Shown here piece by piece: positions 1-5,834 of a stretch of 19,620 bases of DNA. Position 1 is the first letter of the stretch. Each line of letters opens with the position of its first letter. The position numbers and the translations under genes were made by a program. A model generated the notes under the pieces. The model had not been told where the DNA came from and did not search any database. It saw only the letters and a list, made by a program, of their open reading frames with translations. Source of the DNA: an uncultured Dorea sp. (lineage in GTDB: Bacteria; Bacillota; Clostridia; Lachnospirales; Lachnospiraceae); contig CAJUTH010000049.1 in NCBI GenBank assembly GCA_910589275.1, forward strand, positions 1 to 19,620. Reading direction: 5' to 3'.

Positions 1-2
1 TT

Positions 3-557
3 TATTTCTGCGGATTTAAGGATGTGACGGCCAGCGTAAACCTTTCCACGGGGGCCGGCCTGCGTCGCGGCGACGTCCTCCTGAACAAGCGTAAGCATAC
101 CGCTATGTACTGCGGAAACGGCCTTGAGGTGGAAGCATCCATAAATGAGAACGGCGGCATTACAGGAGGCATTCCGGGAGACCAGACAGGCCGGGAGTTC
201 CTGATCCGGGCATACCGGAATTATCCTTGGGACTGCGTGCTGCGGTATGCCGGGGAGAGGGCTGCCGAACCGAATACCGGCTCTATACGCAATAATACTA
301 CAGGAGGTAAAGTTACAGTGACAGCGAATATTCCGATACTGAAAAAAGGGATGGCCGGGACTGCGGTTACGGTCTGGCAGAATATTTTATGTGCCGCAGG
401 CTATGCGGTTGAGCTGGACGGTTCCTACGGCCCGGCTACGGAGGATGCGACCAGACAGTTTGAACTGTCGCGCGGCATTACCGACGATCCGCACGAGGTA
501 GGGCCTGCGGCGTGGAAGGCAGGCTTGGAGCTTCTGGGAGCCGCGAAAACGTTCTGA
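3..557 (+). CDS. Phage-type peptidoglycan hydrolase (endolysin), 3' part
   Basis: The reading frame is open from base 3, so the true start lies left of the window; the GTG at 24 is internal. The visible part begins inside an NlpC/P60- or CHAP-like cysteine peptidase/amidase domain. It shows the GDVLLN strand, then a likely catalytic His in KHTAMYCG (bases ~96-98), and a closing block (DQTG, then YRNYPWDCVLRY) typical of clostridial phage lysins. The catalytic Cys must lie upstream. After a linker rich in Thr and Asn comes a C-terminal PG_binding_1 domain (from about base 325: ILKKGMAG, LDGSYGPATEDATRQF). The protein would cleave peptidoglycan during phage lysis. GC is clearly higher than in the chromosomal genes to the right, which fits a mobile-element origin. 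The family assignment is good; the exact bond cleaved cannot be told. Confidence 0.8.
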   Translation, partial: YFCGFKDVTASVNLSTGAGLRRGDVLLNKRKHTAMYCGNGLEVEASINENGGITGGIPGDQTGREFLIRAYRNYPWDCVLRYAGERAAEPNTGSIRNNTTGGKVTVTANIPILKKGMAGTAVTVWQNILCAAGYAVELDGSYGPATEDATRQFELSRGITDDPHEVGPAAWKAGLELLGAAKTF

Positions 558-595
558 TTAAATTAATTTAACTGCTATAAACGGCAACACAGAAA

Positions 596-617
596 GGGCG
601 GCGAACTCAAGCCGCCC
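596..617. other. GC-rich stem-loop after the lysin gene
   Basis: A perfect 7-bp stem (GGGCGGC 596-602 with GCCGCCC 611-617) closes an 8-nt loop, 39 bp after the lysin stop. No T-run follows on the plus strand and only TTTCTG follows on the minus strand, so this is a weak or Rho-type terminator at best. It is the last GC-rich sequence before the AT-rich junction with the broken transporter gene. Confidence 0.5.
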
Positions 618-670
618 AAACTGTAAAGGTTTATTAGTTGGTGTGTATCGCATTTTGGTGTAGTATTTAA

Positions 671-1111
671 TTTAATTCAGTTGAGTTTGAGCCAGGAGCC
701 ACTTCTCTGGAACAGGAAGGAAAGGGGTATGTTGTAGCATCCCTTGGAACTGACAGTGGTTATGTTCCGTACACTGCATTTTCTGCGAAGAAGAGTTATA
801 TTGATGAAAATAAGGAGATTATCCAAGGATTTACAAATGCGCTTCAAAAAGGGATGGATTATGTTCAGAGCCATACGCCGGAAGAGATTGCCAATGTGAT
901 TGCACATCAATTTGGCGAAACTGATATTCAGACGATTACGACCATTGTAACTCGTTATTACGAGCAGGATACATGGAAGGAAAATTTGATATTTGAGGAA
1001 GAAAGTTTTAACCTTCTTCAAGATATTTTGGATGATGCGGGAGAATTGACGAAACGTGCGCCTTATGAAGAGCTTGTTACTACTGAATTTGCCGAAAAGG
1101 CAGCAGAATAA
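671..1111 (+). pseudogene. ABC transporter substrate-binding protein (NMT1/SsuA/ThiY-like), 5' truncated
   Basis: The frame is open from 671, directly after a TAA at 668-670, to the TAA at 1109-1111, and has no start codon or ribosome binding site at its head. Its first recognisable residues, VEFEPGATSLEQEGKGYVVAS, are the middle of a periplasmic-binding-protein fold of the NMT1/THI5 type; GYVPYTAFSAKKSYI and a helical C-terminus follow. Intact relatives have over 300 residues with a lipoprotein signal, so roughly the first half is missing. The loss point falls at the edge of the phage-like DNA, which suggests that integration or later decay of the element split the gene. The internal ATG at 854 would give only a C-terminal fragment and lacks a good Shine-Dalgarno sequence. 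The full-length product would have delivered a small substrate, such as a pyrimidine or sulfonate, to an ABC importer. Confidence 0.75.
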
Positions 1112-1238
1112 AAAGCTGTTACAAGGAAGTCATTTTGTCTTGATTATCTTGATATAAAATAGTGAAAGAATCAGGGATTGTAATGAGGACTTATTATACA
1201 GTTTCTGGTTCTTTTCTTTTTCACTCTTCTCTTTTTCG

Positions 1239-1268
1239 TTGACGGGCAGTGAATTTGTGTCGTATAAT
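1239..1268 (+). promoter_or_regulatory. Sigma-A promoter for the small gene at 1301
   Basis: TTGACG at 1239-1244 and TATAAT at 1263-1268 are separated by 18 bp. It lies 32 bp before the start codon and is the only strong promoter between the broken transporter gene and the small gene. Confidence 0.7.
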
Positions 1269-1300
1269 ATAAACATAAAAGGCGAGAGGAGGAATATATT

Positions 1301-1567
1301 ATGTTGTATCCATTTATAAAATTGCATGATGAAACAGAGATTACTCATTCGGAGATGCACGAGGATAAGACGGTTGACGTAGTTGTTAAAAAGAAGGATA
1401 AAAAAAGAGGCTTGTTTAGAGCAATGTGTAAGCTTCCTGATTACAAATGGGATAATGTGGTTGGCTTTAATGATAAGGAGATGGAACGTTTTCAAAAGCT
1501 GGTGGAGGCTAATTCAAAGTTAATCATGGAATATGCAAAGAAGGGCGGTATCCTTGATAATAAGTAG
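1301..1567 (+). CDS. Small hypothetical protein, 88 aa
   Basis: I do not recognise this family. The ATG is preceded by GAGAGGAGG (1284-1292) at good spacing and by its own promoter, so it is very likely a real, monocistronic gene. The protein is soluble with no signal peptide or membrane segment. The N-terminal half has short strands with charged turns (DETEITHSEMHEDKTVDVVV, then a lysine-rich stretch KKKDKKRG). The C-terminal half is helical (FNDKEMERFQKLVEANSKLIMEYAKKGG). The size and alternating charge would suit a small regulator or a partner protein, but nothing in the sequence shows a function. No hairpin terminator was found directly after it. Confidence 0.7.
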   Translation: MLYPFIKLHDETEITHSEMHEDKTVDVVVKKKDKKRGLFRAMCKLPDYKWDNVVGFNDKEMERFQKLVEANSKLIMEYAKKGGILDNK

Positions 1568-1639
1568 AGAATCATATAGGTGCCAGACTAAACAATTTTA
1601 ATGAGTTTTTGTTTTTTAACAAATTAGTCTATCCTGCTC

Positions 1640-1667
1640 TTGCAAATATTTTTGAAAGTGCTATAAT
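1640..1667 (+). promoter_or_regulatory. Promoter of tRNA-Gly
   Basis: TTGCAA (1640-1645) and TATAAT (1662-1667) are separated by 16 bp. The predicted start point falls within a few bases of the mature tRNA 5' end at 1676. A 5-bp inverted repeat, GTGCT/AGCAC (1658-1662 and 1669-1673), brackets the -10 box. Confidence 0.65.
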
Positions 1668-1675
1668 AAGCACAT

Positions 1676-1746
1676 GCAGATATGGTTCATCGGTAGAACG
1701 CTAGCTTCCCAAGCTGGAAAGGCGGGTTCGACTCCCGTTATCTGCT
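1676..1746 (+). tRNA. tRNA-Gly (anticodon CCC)
   Basis: A full cloverleaf can be drawn. The acceptor stem is GCAGATA (1676-1682) with TATCTGC (1739-1745), and the discriminator is T at 1746, as usual for bacterial glycine tRNAs. The D arm is GTTC/GAAC. The anticodon stem is CTAGC/GCTGG with loop TTCCCAA, giving anticodon CCC, which reads GGG. The variable loop has 4 nt, and the T arm is GCGGG/CCCGT with loop TTCGACT. CCA is not encoded. A long T-rich run follows and probably ends transcription. It has its own promoter. Confidence 0.95.
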
Positions 1747-1810
1747 TTTTATTTTTTTTGTATAATTTTTTTATATATGCACACTTTATTACGGAAAGGA
1801 GTGTGTGTAT

Positions 1811-1996
1811 ATGAAGACGCAGTCAAGAGATTATACTCAGACAAAAGACGCTTATGAAGGAAACAGGGAATCGGCAATTTACCGTGATTCACCTCTTCCG
1901 TCAGAGAAAAAACCAGGCAGCAGCGCTTATAAAAATTCTGCTTCGGATATTATACCGGACGAAGTGCCAGGACGTAGCGGTCCGGGAGGAGAGTAG
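1811..1996 (+). CDS. Small hydrophilic hypothetical protein, 61 aa
   Basis: I do not recognise this protein. GGAAAGGAG (1793-1801) lies 9 nt before the ATG at 1811; an in-frame GTG at 1805 is too close to be the start. The product is highly polar and probably disordered: Ser, Asn, Tyr and charged residues, then proline- and glycine-rich sequence ending DEVPGRSGPGGE. There is no membrane segment and no cysteine. The stop codon lies inside the stem of a good intrinsic terminator, so the gene is the end of a transcript. That transcript could start from read-through of the tRNA or from the TATAAT at 1761-1766, which lacks a good -35 box. The strong ribosome binding site and terminator argue for a real gene; no function can be inferred. 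Confidence 0.6.
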   Translation: MKTQSRDYTQTKDAYEGNRESAIYRDSPLPSEKKPGSSAYKNSASDIIPDEVPGRSGPGGE

Positions 1997-2020
1997 CCTT
2001 TTTAGGCTGCTTTTTTCTTT
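1993..2020 (+). terminator. Intrinsic terminator overlapping the stop codon
   Basis: A 7-bp stem (1993-1999 with 2004-2010, one G-T pair) closes a TTTT loop and is followed by TTTTTTCTTT. The TAG stop at 1994-1996 of the small gene is part of the 5' arm. Confidence 0.85.
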
Positions 2021-2073
2021 GTTAGGAAATAACGTTTTTATGCTTTTGAAATAGGTAGGAAAAATAATATTAA

Positions 2074-2146
2074 CAAAATGTAAATATAAAATATAATGAG
2101 TACAATATATAGATATAAAATAACAAAAAAATATTCAAAATGTAAA
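2074..2146 (+). promoter_or_regulatory. Candidate operator: paired direct repeats CAAAATGTAAA
   Basis: The 11-mer CAAAATGTAAA occurs at 2074-2084 and 2136-2146, start to start 62 bp, about six helical turns. The second copy ends 8 bp before the -35 box of the regulator promoter. SorC-family proteins act as tetramers that bind paired sites, so this is a plausible operator. The region is very AT-rich, so chance cannot be excluded. Confidence 0.35.
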
Positions 2147-2154
2147 AATATATA

Positions 2155-2183
2155 TTGACATGAAAGGAGAGTATGTATATAAT
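2155..2183 (+). promoter_or_regulatory. Consensus sigma-A promoter of the SorC operon
   Basis: TTGACA (2155-2160) and TATAAT (2178-2183) are exactly 17 bp apart, a perfect match to the consensus. The predicted leader is only about 15 nt and carries the TAGGAGA ribosome binding site. Such a strong promoter suggests repression, probably by the regulator it drives. Confidence 0.85.
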
Positions 2184-2205
2184 GAAACCATAGGAGACAG
2201 AGAGT

Positions 2206-3156
2206 ATGAGAAAATTAGTGGATGACCCTCGGCTGATGATTAAGGTGTGCGATTTGTATTATAATAAAGAGGTTAGCCAACAGCAGATTAGTAAGCAGTT
2301 GGGATTATCAAGGCCCACGGTTGCAAAGCTTCTTAAATCTGCAAGAGAACAGAATATGGTAGAGATAAAAATTCCGGGTTTGGAAACCATAGCGCATTGG
2401 GAGCTTGAGCAGGAGCTGGAACGCAGATATGGGCTTGGGGAGGTTTTGGTTGTAGATTCTGGAACTTCGGAAGAAGATTTGGAGATGGCGCTTGGAAATG
2501 CTGCGGCCGGATACCTGAAATATATGATCAAAGACGGCGATATTGTGGGCGTGTCCATGGGCTCGACGCTTTATCACATGGTCTCTTCACTGGTGAATCC
2601 AGCAATAAAGAAGCTTACATTTGTTCCATTGATAGGCGGAATGGGCATGCTTCGGACGGAACTTCATGCTAATAGTCTGGCTGAAGAGATGTCTCGCTTT
2701 TATGACGGGGTATTTGTTCCGCTTCATGCGCCGGCGAGGGTTTCCAGCAGGCAGATGCGGGACGAGTTAATGCGGGAAGAGAGCCTGCTGTCAGCGATTG
2801 GACTTTTTCCCAAATTAGATGTTGCTCTGGTTGGAATCGGGTATCCCAATGACAATTCAGCAATAAAAGCGACTGGTTATTTTAAGGAAAACGAGATTGA
2901 ATCCTTGATTGCGAGAAAGGCCGCGGGAGAACTCTGTATGCAGTTTTATGACGAGAAGGGGGATACGCTGCCATTTCGCACAGATAATAATGTAGTAGGC
3001 ATTGACATACATCGATTAAAGAAGATTTCCCGATCTGTGGGAATAGCCGGAGGACTTGAGAAGCTGCCCGCAATTCGGGGAGCGATTCAGGGCAGGTATA
3101 TTAATACATTAATTACAGATGTCCGGTGCGCGCTGGCACTGGCATCTGAAGAGTAA
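2206..3156 (+). CDS. SorC-family (DeoR-like) sugar-responsive transcriptional regulator
   Basis: The 316-residue length is usual for the SorC/CggR family. Residues ~11-50 form the DNA-binding domain with a helix-turn-helix (VSQQQISKQLGLSRPTVAKLLKSA, about 23-46). The rest is the sugar-phosphate-binding domain, with family blocks DGDIVGVSMGSTLYHM (about 110-125), FVPLIGGMG and the ALVGIGYPND region. Members of this family bind a sugar phosphate and release, or sometimes activate, DNA for the adjacent catabolic operon. Here it is the first gene, 38 bp before the dehydrogenase gene and in the same direction, so it probably controls the three enzymes and itself from the consensus promoter. The effector is unknown; a product or substrate of the downstream enzymes is the natural guess. 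Confidence 0.88.
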   Translation: MRKLVDDPRLMIKVCDLYYNKEVSQQQISKQLGLSRPTVAKLLKSAREQNMVEIKIPGLETIAHWELEQELERRYGLGEVLVVDSGTSEEDLEMALGNAAAGYLKYMIKDGDIVGVSMGSTLYHMVSSLVNPAIKKLTFVPLIGGMGMLRTELHANSLAEEMSRFYDGVFVPLHAPARVSSRQMRDELMREESLLSAIGLFPKLDVALVGIGYPNDNSAIKATGYFKENEIESLIARKAAGELCMQFYDEKGDTLPFRTDNNVVGIDIHRLKKISRSVGIAGGLEKLPAIRGAIQGRYINTLITDVRCALALASEE

Positions 3157-3194
3157 TAAGAGAAAGATGACAAAGTTCAAGGAGGAAAATTACA

Positions 3195-4373
3195 ATGAAT
3201 GAGATTCTTAACATGACAATTAATGAGATGCCGCGTACAGAGTTTGAATGCTCTTGTGGACGCCGTCACAATTTCAGCGTTCACGATATGGCTATTGGAA
3301 AAGGAGCCATAGAAGAGCTGCCAAAGATAGCAGAGCCATTTAAAGATGGCAAAATTCTGATTGTATTTGATAATAATACATATAAAGTGGCGGGAAAGAA
3401 GGCAGTAGAACTTTTAAAGAGCAATGGCTTTCAGGTAAAGGAGCTTTTGTTTGATGTGGGAGAAGATATTCTTCTGCCGGATGAGAAAACGTTAGGGAGG
3501 ATTATTCAGGAGCAGGATTTGGATGTGGATTTGATGATAGCAGTTGGATCAGGAGTATTAAATGATTCTGTGAAATTTGTAACCTCGCGTACGAAAATCC
3601 CATATATCATTGTTGCAACGGCCCCTTCTATGGACGGTTATGTTGCCGATGGAGCGCCGATTATTTCACAAGGATTCAAATACTCGCCGGTTGCCCATTT
3701 AACCTATGGATTGGTCGGAGATACGGATGTGCTTCAGACTGCGCCTCAGGATTTGATTCAGGCAGGATATGGAGATGTGATCGGAAAGATTACGGCTCTT
3801 GCAGACTGGGATCTTGCGGTCAAAGCAAACGGCGATTATCGCTGTGATACCTGTGTGACGCTGGTGCAAAGAGCGCTGGATAAATGTTTTGCCAAGGCGG
3901 AAGGTCTAAAGGAGAGGGACGGGGAGTCGCTGGGAGCGCTTATGGAAGCGCTGACGCTTACTGGAGTTGCCATGGCGCTGATTAACATTTCAAGACCTGC
4001 ATCCGGTGCAGAGCATATGCTGTCTCATTTTTGGGAAATGGACTCTATTGCACGGGGCGAGAATCCCCACCATCACGGTCTTCAAGTTGGCGTTGCAACG
4101 CCGGTTATTGCTAGGTTTTTTGAAGAGCTGGAAGATATCCTTCCCGATGGCACGAAAGAGCAGTGTCCGTCTCATCAGGAAATAGAGAAGCTTCTAGAAA
4201 AGGGCGGAGCGCCGGTAAGCCCGAAGGATATCGGTATATCAAAAGAACTGTTCCATGAGAGTCTGTTGAAAGGATACAGTGTACGGCCGCGGTATTCGGT
4301 GATGCAGTTTGCAAAAGAGCACGGCCGTCTCGAAGAGATTGCTGAGAAAATTACTAAGGAAATTTACGGATAG
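3195..4373 (+). CDS. sn-Glycerol-1-phosphate dehydrogenase-type oxidoreductase (AraM/EgsA family)
   Basis: This 392-residue protein belongs to the iron-containing/glycerol-dehydrogenase-like superfamily. Family members such as Bacillus AraM interconvert dihydroxyacetone phosphate and sn-glycerol-1-phosphate with NAD(P)H. Visible features are the nucleotide-binding GSGVLND (118-124, usually GSGTIND), TAPSMDGY (142-149), and likely metal ligands Asp194 (GYGDVIGK), His274 (SGAEHMLSH) and His294 (HHHGLQVGV). The N-terminal ~30 residues carry a Cys pair and a Cys/His-rich turn (CSCGRRHNF), often seen in this subgroup. AAGGAGGA lies 8 nt before the ATG. It sits between a SorC regulator and a HAD phosphatase. 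In the Bacillus arabinose operon araM is likewise next to the HAD gene araL. Family membership is sure; the true substrate could be another small polyol phosphate. Confidence 0.88.
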   Translation: MNEILNMTINEMPRTEFECSCGRRHNFSVHDMAIGKGAIEELPKIAEPFKDGKILIVFDNNTYKVAGKKAVELLKSNGFQVKELLFDVGEDILLPDEKTLGRIIQEQDLDVDLMIAVGSGVLNDSVKFVTSRTKIPYIIVATAPSMDGYVADGAPIISQGFKYSPVAHLTYGLVGDTDVLQTAPQDLIQAGYGDVIGKITALADWDLAVKANGDYRCDTCVTLVQRALDKCFAKAEGLKERDGESLGALMEALTLTGVAMALINISRPASGAEHMLSHFWEMDSIARGENPHHHGLQVGVATPVIARFFEELEDILPDGTKEQCPSHQEIEKLLEKGGAPVSPKDIGISKELFHESLLKGYSVRPRYSVMQFAKEHGRLEEIAEKITKEIYG

Positions 4374-4384
4374 AGGAGCAGGGT

Positions 4385-5179
4385 ATGTTAAAGAAGGAAG
4401 AAGCGTTAAAGGACGTGAAGCTGTTTGTATTGGATATGGACGGAACTGTGTATTTGGGAGATCAGTTGATTGAAGGAGCGCTGGATTTTATTCATCAGGT
4501 AGAGACATCCGATAACAGAGATTTCATATTTTTTACAAATAATGCGTCTAAGGTTCCAATGGTGTATGTGGAAAAGCTTCGTAAATTGGGATTAGAAGTG
4601 GAGGAAAATAAGGTTGTTACCGCAGGGGATGTATGCGCGGAGTTTCTAAAGGTGAATTATCCAGGGGCAAGGGTGTATTTGAACGGTACGCCGGTTCTAG
4701 AGGAGAACTGGAAAGCAAAGGGGATCAACCTTGTGGAGGATGCGCCGGATGTGGCGGTACAGAGTTTTGATACCACACTGACTTATCATAAATTAGACCG
4801 GATCTGCCATTATGTGCGGAATGGAGTTCCGTTTATTGCAACCCATATGGACACAAATTGCCCTACGGAGTATGGATTTATGCCTGATTGCGGCGCAATG
4901 TGCAGCCTGATTACGGATTCTACAGGGATAAAGCCGAGATTTCTCGGAAAACCATGGAAAGAGACGGTGGAGATGATTACTGAGCTTACCGGATATGCTC
5001 CCTCAGAGATGGCTTTTGTGGGGGACCGTTTGTATACGGATGTGGCAACAGGAGTCAATAATGGAGCGAAAGGTTTTCTGGTGCTGACAGGTGAGGCGGA
5101 TATGAAGACTGTGGCAGAGTCGGATACGGAGCCGACTTGTATATACGATTCATTGGGTGAGATGAGGAAGTATCTATAA
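4385..5179 (+). CDS. HAD-IIA (NagD/AraL-like) sugar-phosphate phosphatase
   Basis: The 264-residue protein has all four HAD motifs: nucleophile Asp17 and acid Asp19 in VLDMDGT (15-21), Thr51 in FFTNNAS, Lys189 in LGKPWKE, and Asp214/Asp219 in VGDRLYTDV. The large cap between motifs II and III, with the NagD-type HKLDR and ATHMDTNCPTE blocks, places it in subclass IIA. Relatives dephosphorylate small sugar or polyol phosphates in the cytoplasm. It starts 11 bp after the dehydrogenase gene, and its ribosome binding site GAGGAG lies in the gap, so the two are cotranscribed and probably coupled. A dehydrogenase plus phosphatase pair could make free glycerol or another polyol, or remove a toxic phosphorylated side product, as suggested for AraL. 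Confidence 0.88.
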   Translation: MLKKEEALKDVKLFVLDMDGTVYLGDQLIEGALDFIHQVETSDNRDFIFFTNNASKVPMVYVEKLRKLGLEVEENKVVTAGDVCAEFLKVNYPGARVYLNGTPVLEENWKAKGINLVEDAPDVAVQSFDTTLTYHKLDRICHYVRNGVPFIATHMDTNCPTEYGFMPDCGAMCSLITDSTGIKPRFLGKPWKETVEMITELTGYAPSEMAFVGDRLYTDVATGVNNGAKGFLVLTGEADMKTVAESDTEPTCIYDSLGEMRKYL

Positions 5180-5200
5180 GACTGCCGCGGCGCAGTTTTT
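5178..5200 (+). terminator. Weak internal terminator or attenuator before the isomerase gene
   Basis: Directly after the phosphatase stop, AAGACTGC (5178-5185) pairs with GCAGTTTT (5192-5199; one G-T pair) around a 6-nt loop; the T-run TTTTT (5196-5200) is partly inside the stem. Transcription of the isomerase gene, 75 bp downstream, may be reduced here but no new promoter is evident. Confidence 0.4.
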
Positions 5201-5254
5201 AGATAGAATGGCTGCAGGAAATTTATTTAAAAGAAAAAATAGGAGGATTTTAAG

Positions 5255-5695
5255 ATGAAGATAGCATTTGGATGCGACCCGAACGCGAAAGAATTTAAAT
5301 TGCAGTTGATGGAGTATGTGAAAGGGCTTGGACATGAGACGGGCGATTTTGGCAGCGATGATCCAATCTATGCCAATACAGCTATTGAGGTGGCCAAAGC
5401 AGTTGCGGCGAAGGAATATGACAGAGGGATTGTGGTATGCGGAACAGGTATCGGCGTATCTATTGCGGCAAATAAAGTGAAAGGCGCTTATGCGGCATGT
5501 ATACACGATGTATATCAGGCTCAGAGAGCGGAGCTTTCCAATCATGCCAATGTCATTACGATGGGATCGCAGGTAATCGGAATCCAGCTTGCAAAGGAGC
5601 TGGTAAAGGAGTACTTGTCTGTAGAATGGGATCCGAACTGCAGGTCAGTGGATAAGGTACAGAGAATCATTGATTTTGAAAATGAGCAGCAATAG
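5255..5695 (+). CDS. RpiB/LacA/LacB-family sugar-phosphate isomerase
   Basis: The 146-residue length and fold motifs are those of ribose-5-phosphate isomerase B and galactose-6-phosphate isomerase subunits. The catalytic base Cys62 lies in VVCGTGIGVSIAANK, with the anion-hole GTGIG at 63-67, and His97 in SNHANVITMG corresponds to the ring-opening His. The N-terminal substrate loop reads GCDPNAKEF, where typical RpiB has a GCDHAG or GSDHAG type sequence; the phosphate-contacting His is thus Pro. Similar enzymes are usually annotated only as 'RpiB/LacA/LacB family', and some relatives act on tetrulose or other ketose phosphates. AGGAGGA (5241-5247) precedes the ATG. It is the last gene of the SorC operon, ahead of a terminator. 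The isomerase class is sure; D-ribose-5-phosphate as the substrate is doubtful. Confidence 0.85.
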   Translation: MKIAFGCDPNAKEFKLQLMEYVKGLGHETGDFGSDDPIYANTAIEVAKAVAAKEYDRGIVVCGTGIGVSIAANKVKGAYAACIHDVYQAQRAELSNHANVITMGSQVIGIQLAKELVKEYLSVEWDPNCRSVDKVQRIIDFENEQQ

Positions 5696-5713
5696 GAATT
5701 TGACTTGAAACAT

Positions 5714-5746
5714 GGGCCGGGGCTTATAGAAGCTTCCGGCTCTTTT
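5714..5746 (+). terminator. Terminator of the SorC operon
   Basis: GGGCCGGGGCTT (5714-5725) pairs with AAGCTTCCGGCTC (5730-5742) around an ATAG loop, with G-T pairs and one bulged T, followed by TTTT. It lies 18 bp after the isomerase stop. Confidence 0.75.
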
Positions 5747-5756
5747 ACTATAGATA

Positions 5757-5785
5757 TTTACATTTTATGTATCAAAGTGTAATAT
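5757..5785 (+). promoter_or_regulatory. Promoter of the dgt-dnaG-sigA run
   Basis: TTTACA (5757-5762) and TAATAT (5780-5785) are 17 bp apart, directly after the operon terminator and about 50 bp before the dGTPase-like gene. The -35 box lies inside TATTTACATTTT (5755-5766), the reverse complement of the repeat found before the SorC gene. Confidence 0.55.
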
Positions 5786-5834
5786 ATTATGTAGAGAAGG
5801 CAGAATATGGAAAATCCAAAGGGGGGAGGCTGTT

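Noticed and set aside
677..1021. 114-residue minus-strand frame over the broken transporter gene
   Set aside because: The plus-strand translation matches a known family across this stretch; the minus-strand frame is a shadow.
1130..1495. 121-residue minus-strand frame over the small gene at 1301
   Set aside because: It overlaps the promoter and ribosome binding site of the plus-strand gene, and its sequence is low-complexity Leu/Ile/Lys/Asn from AT-rich DNA.
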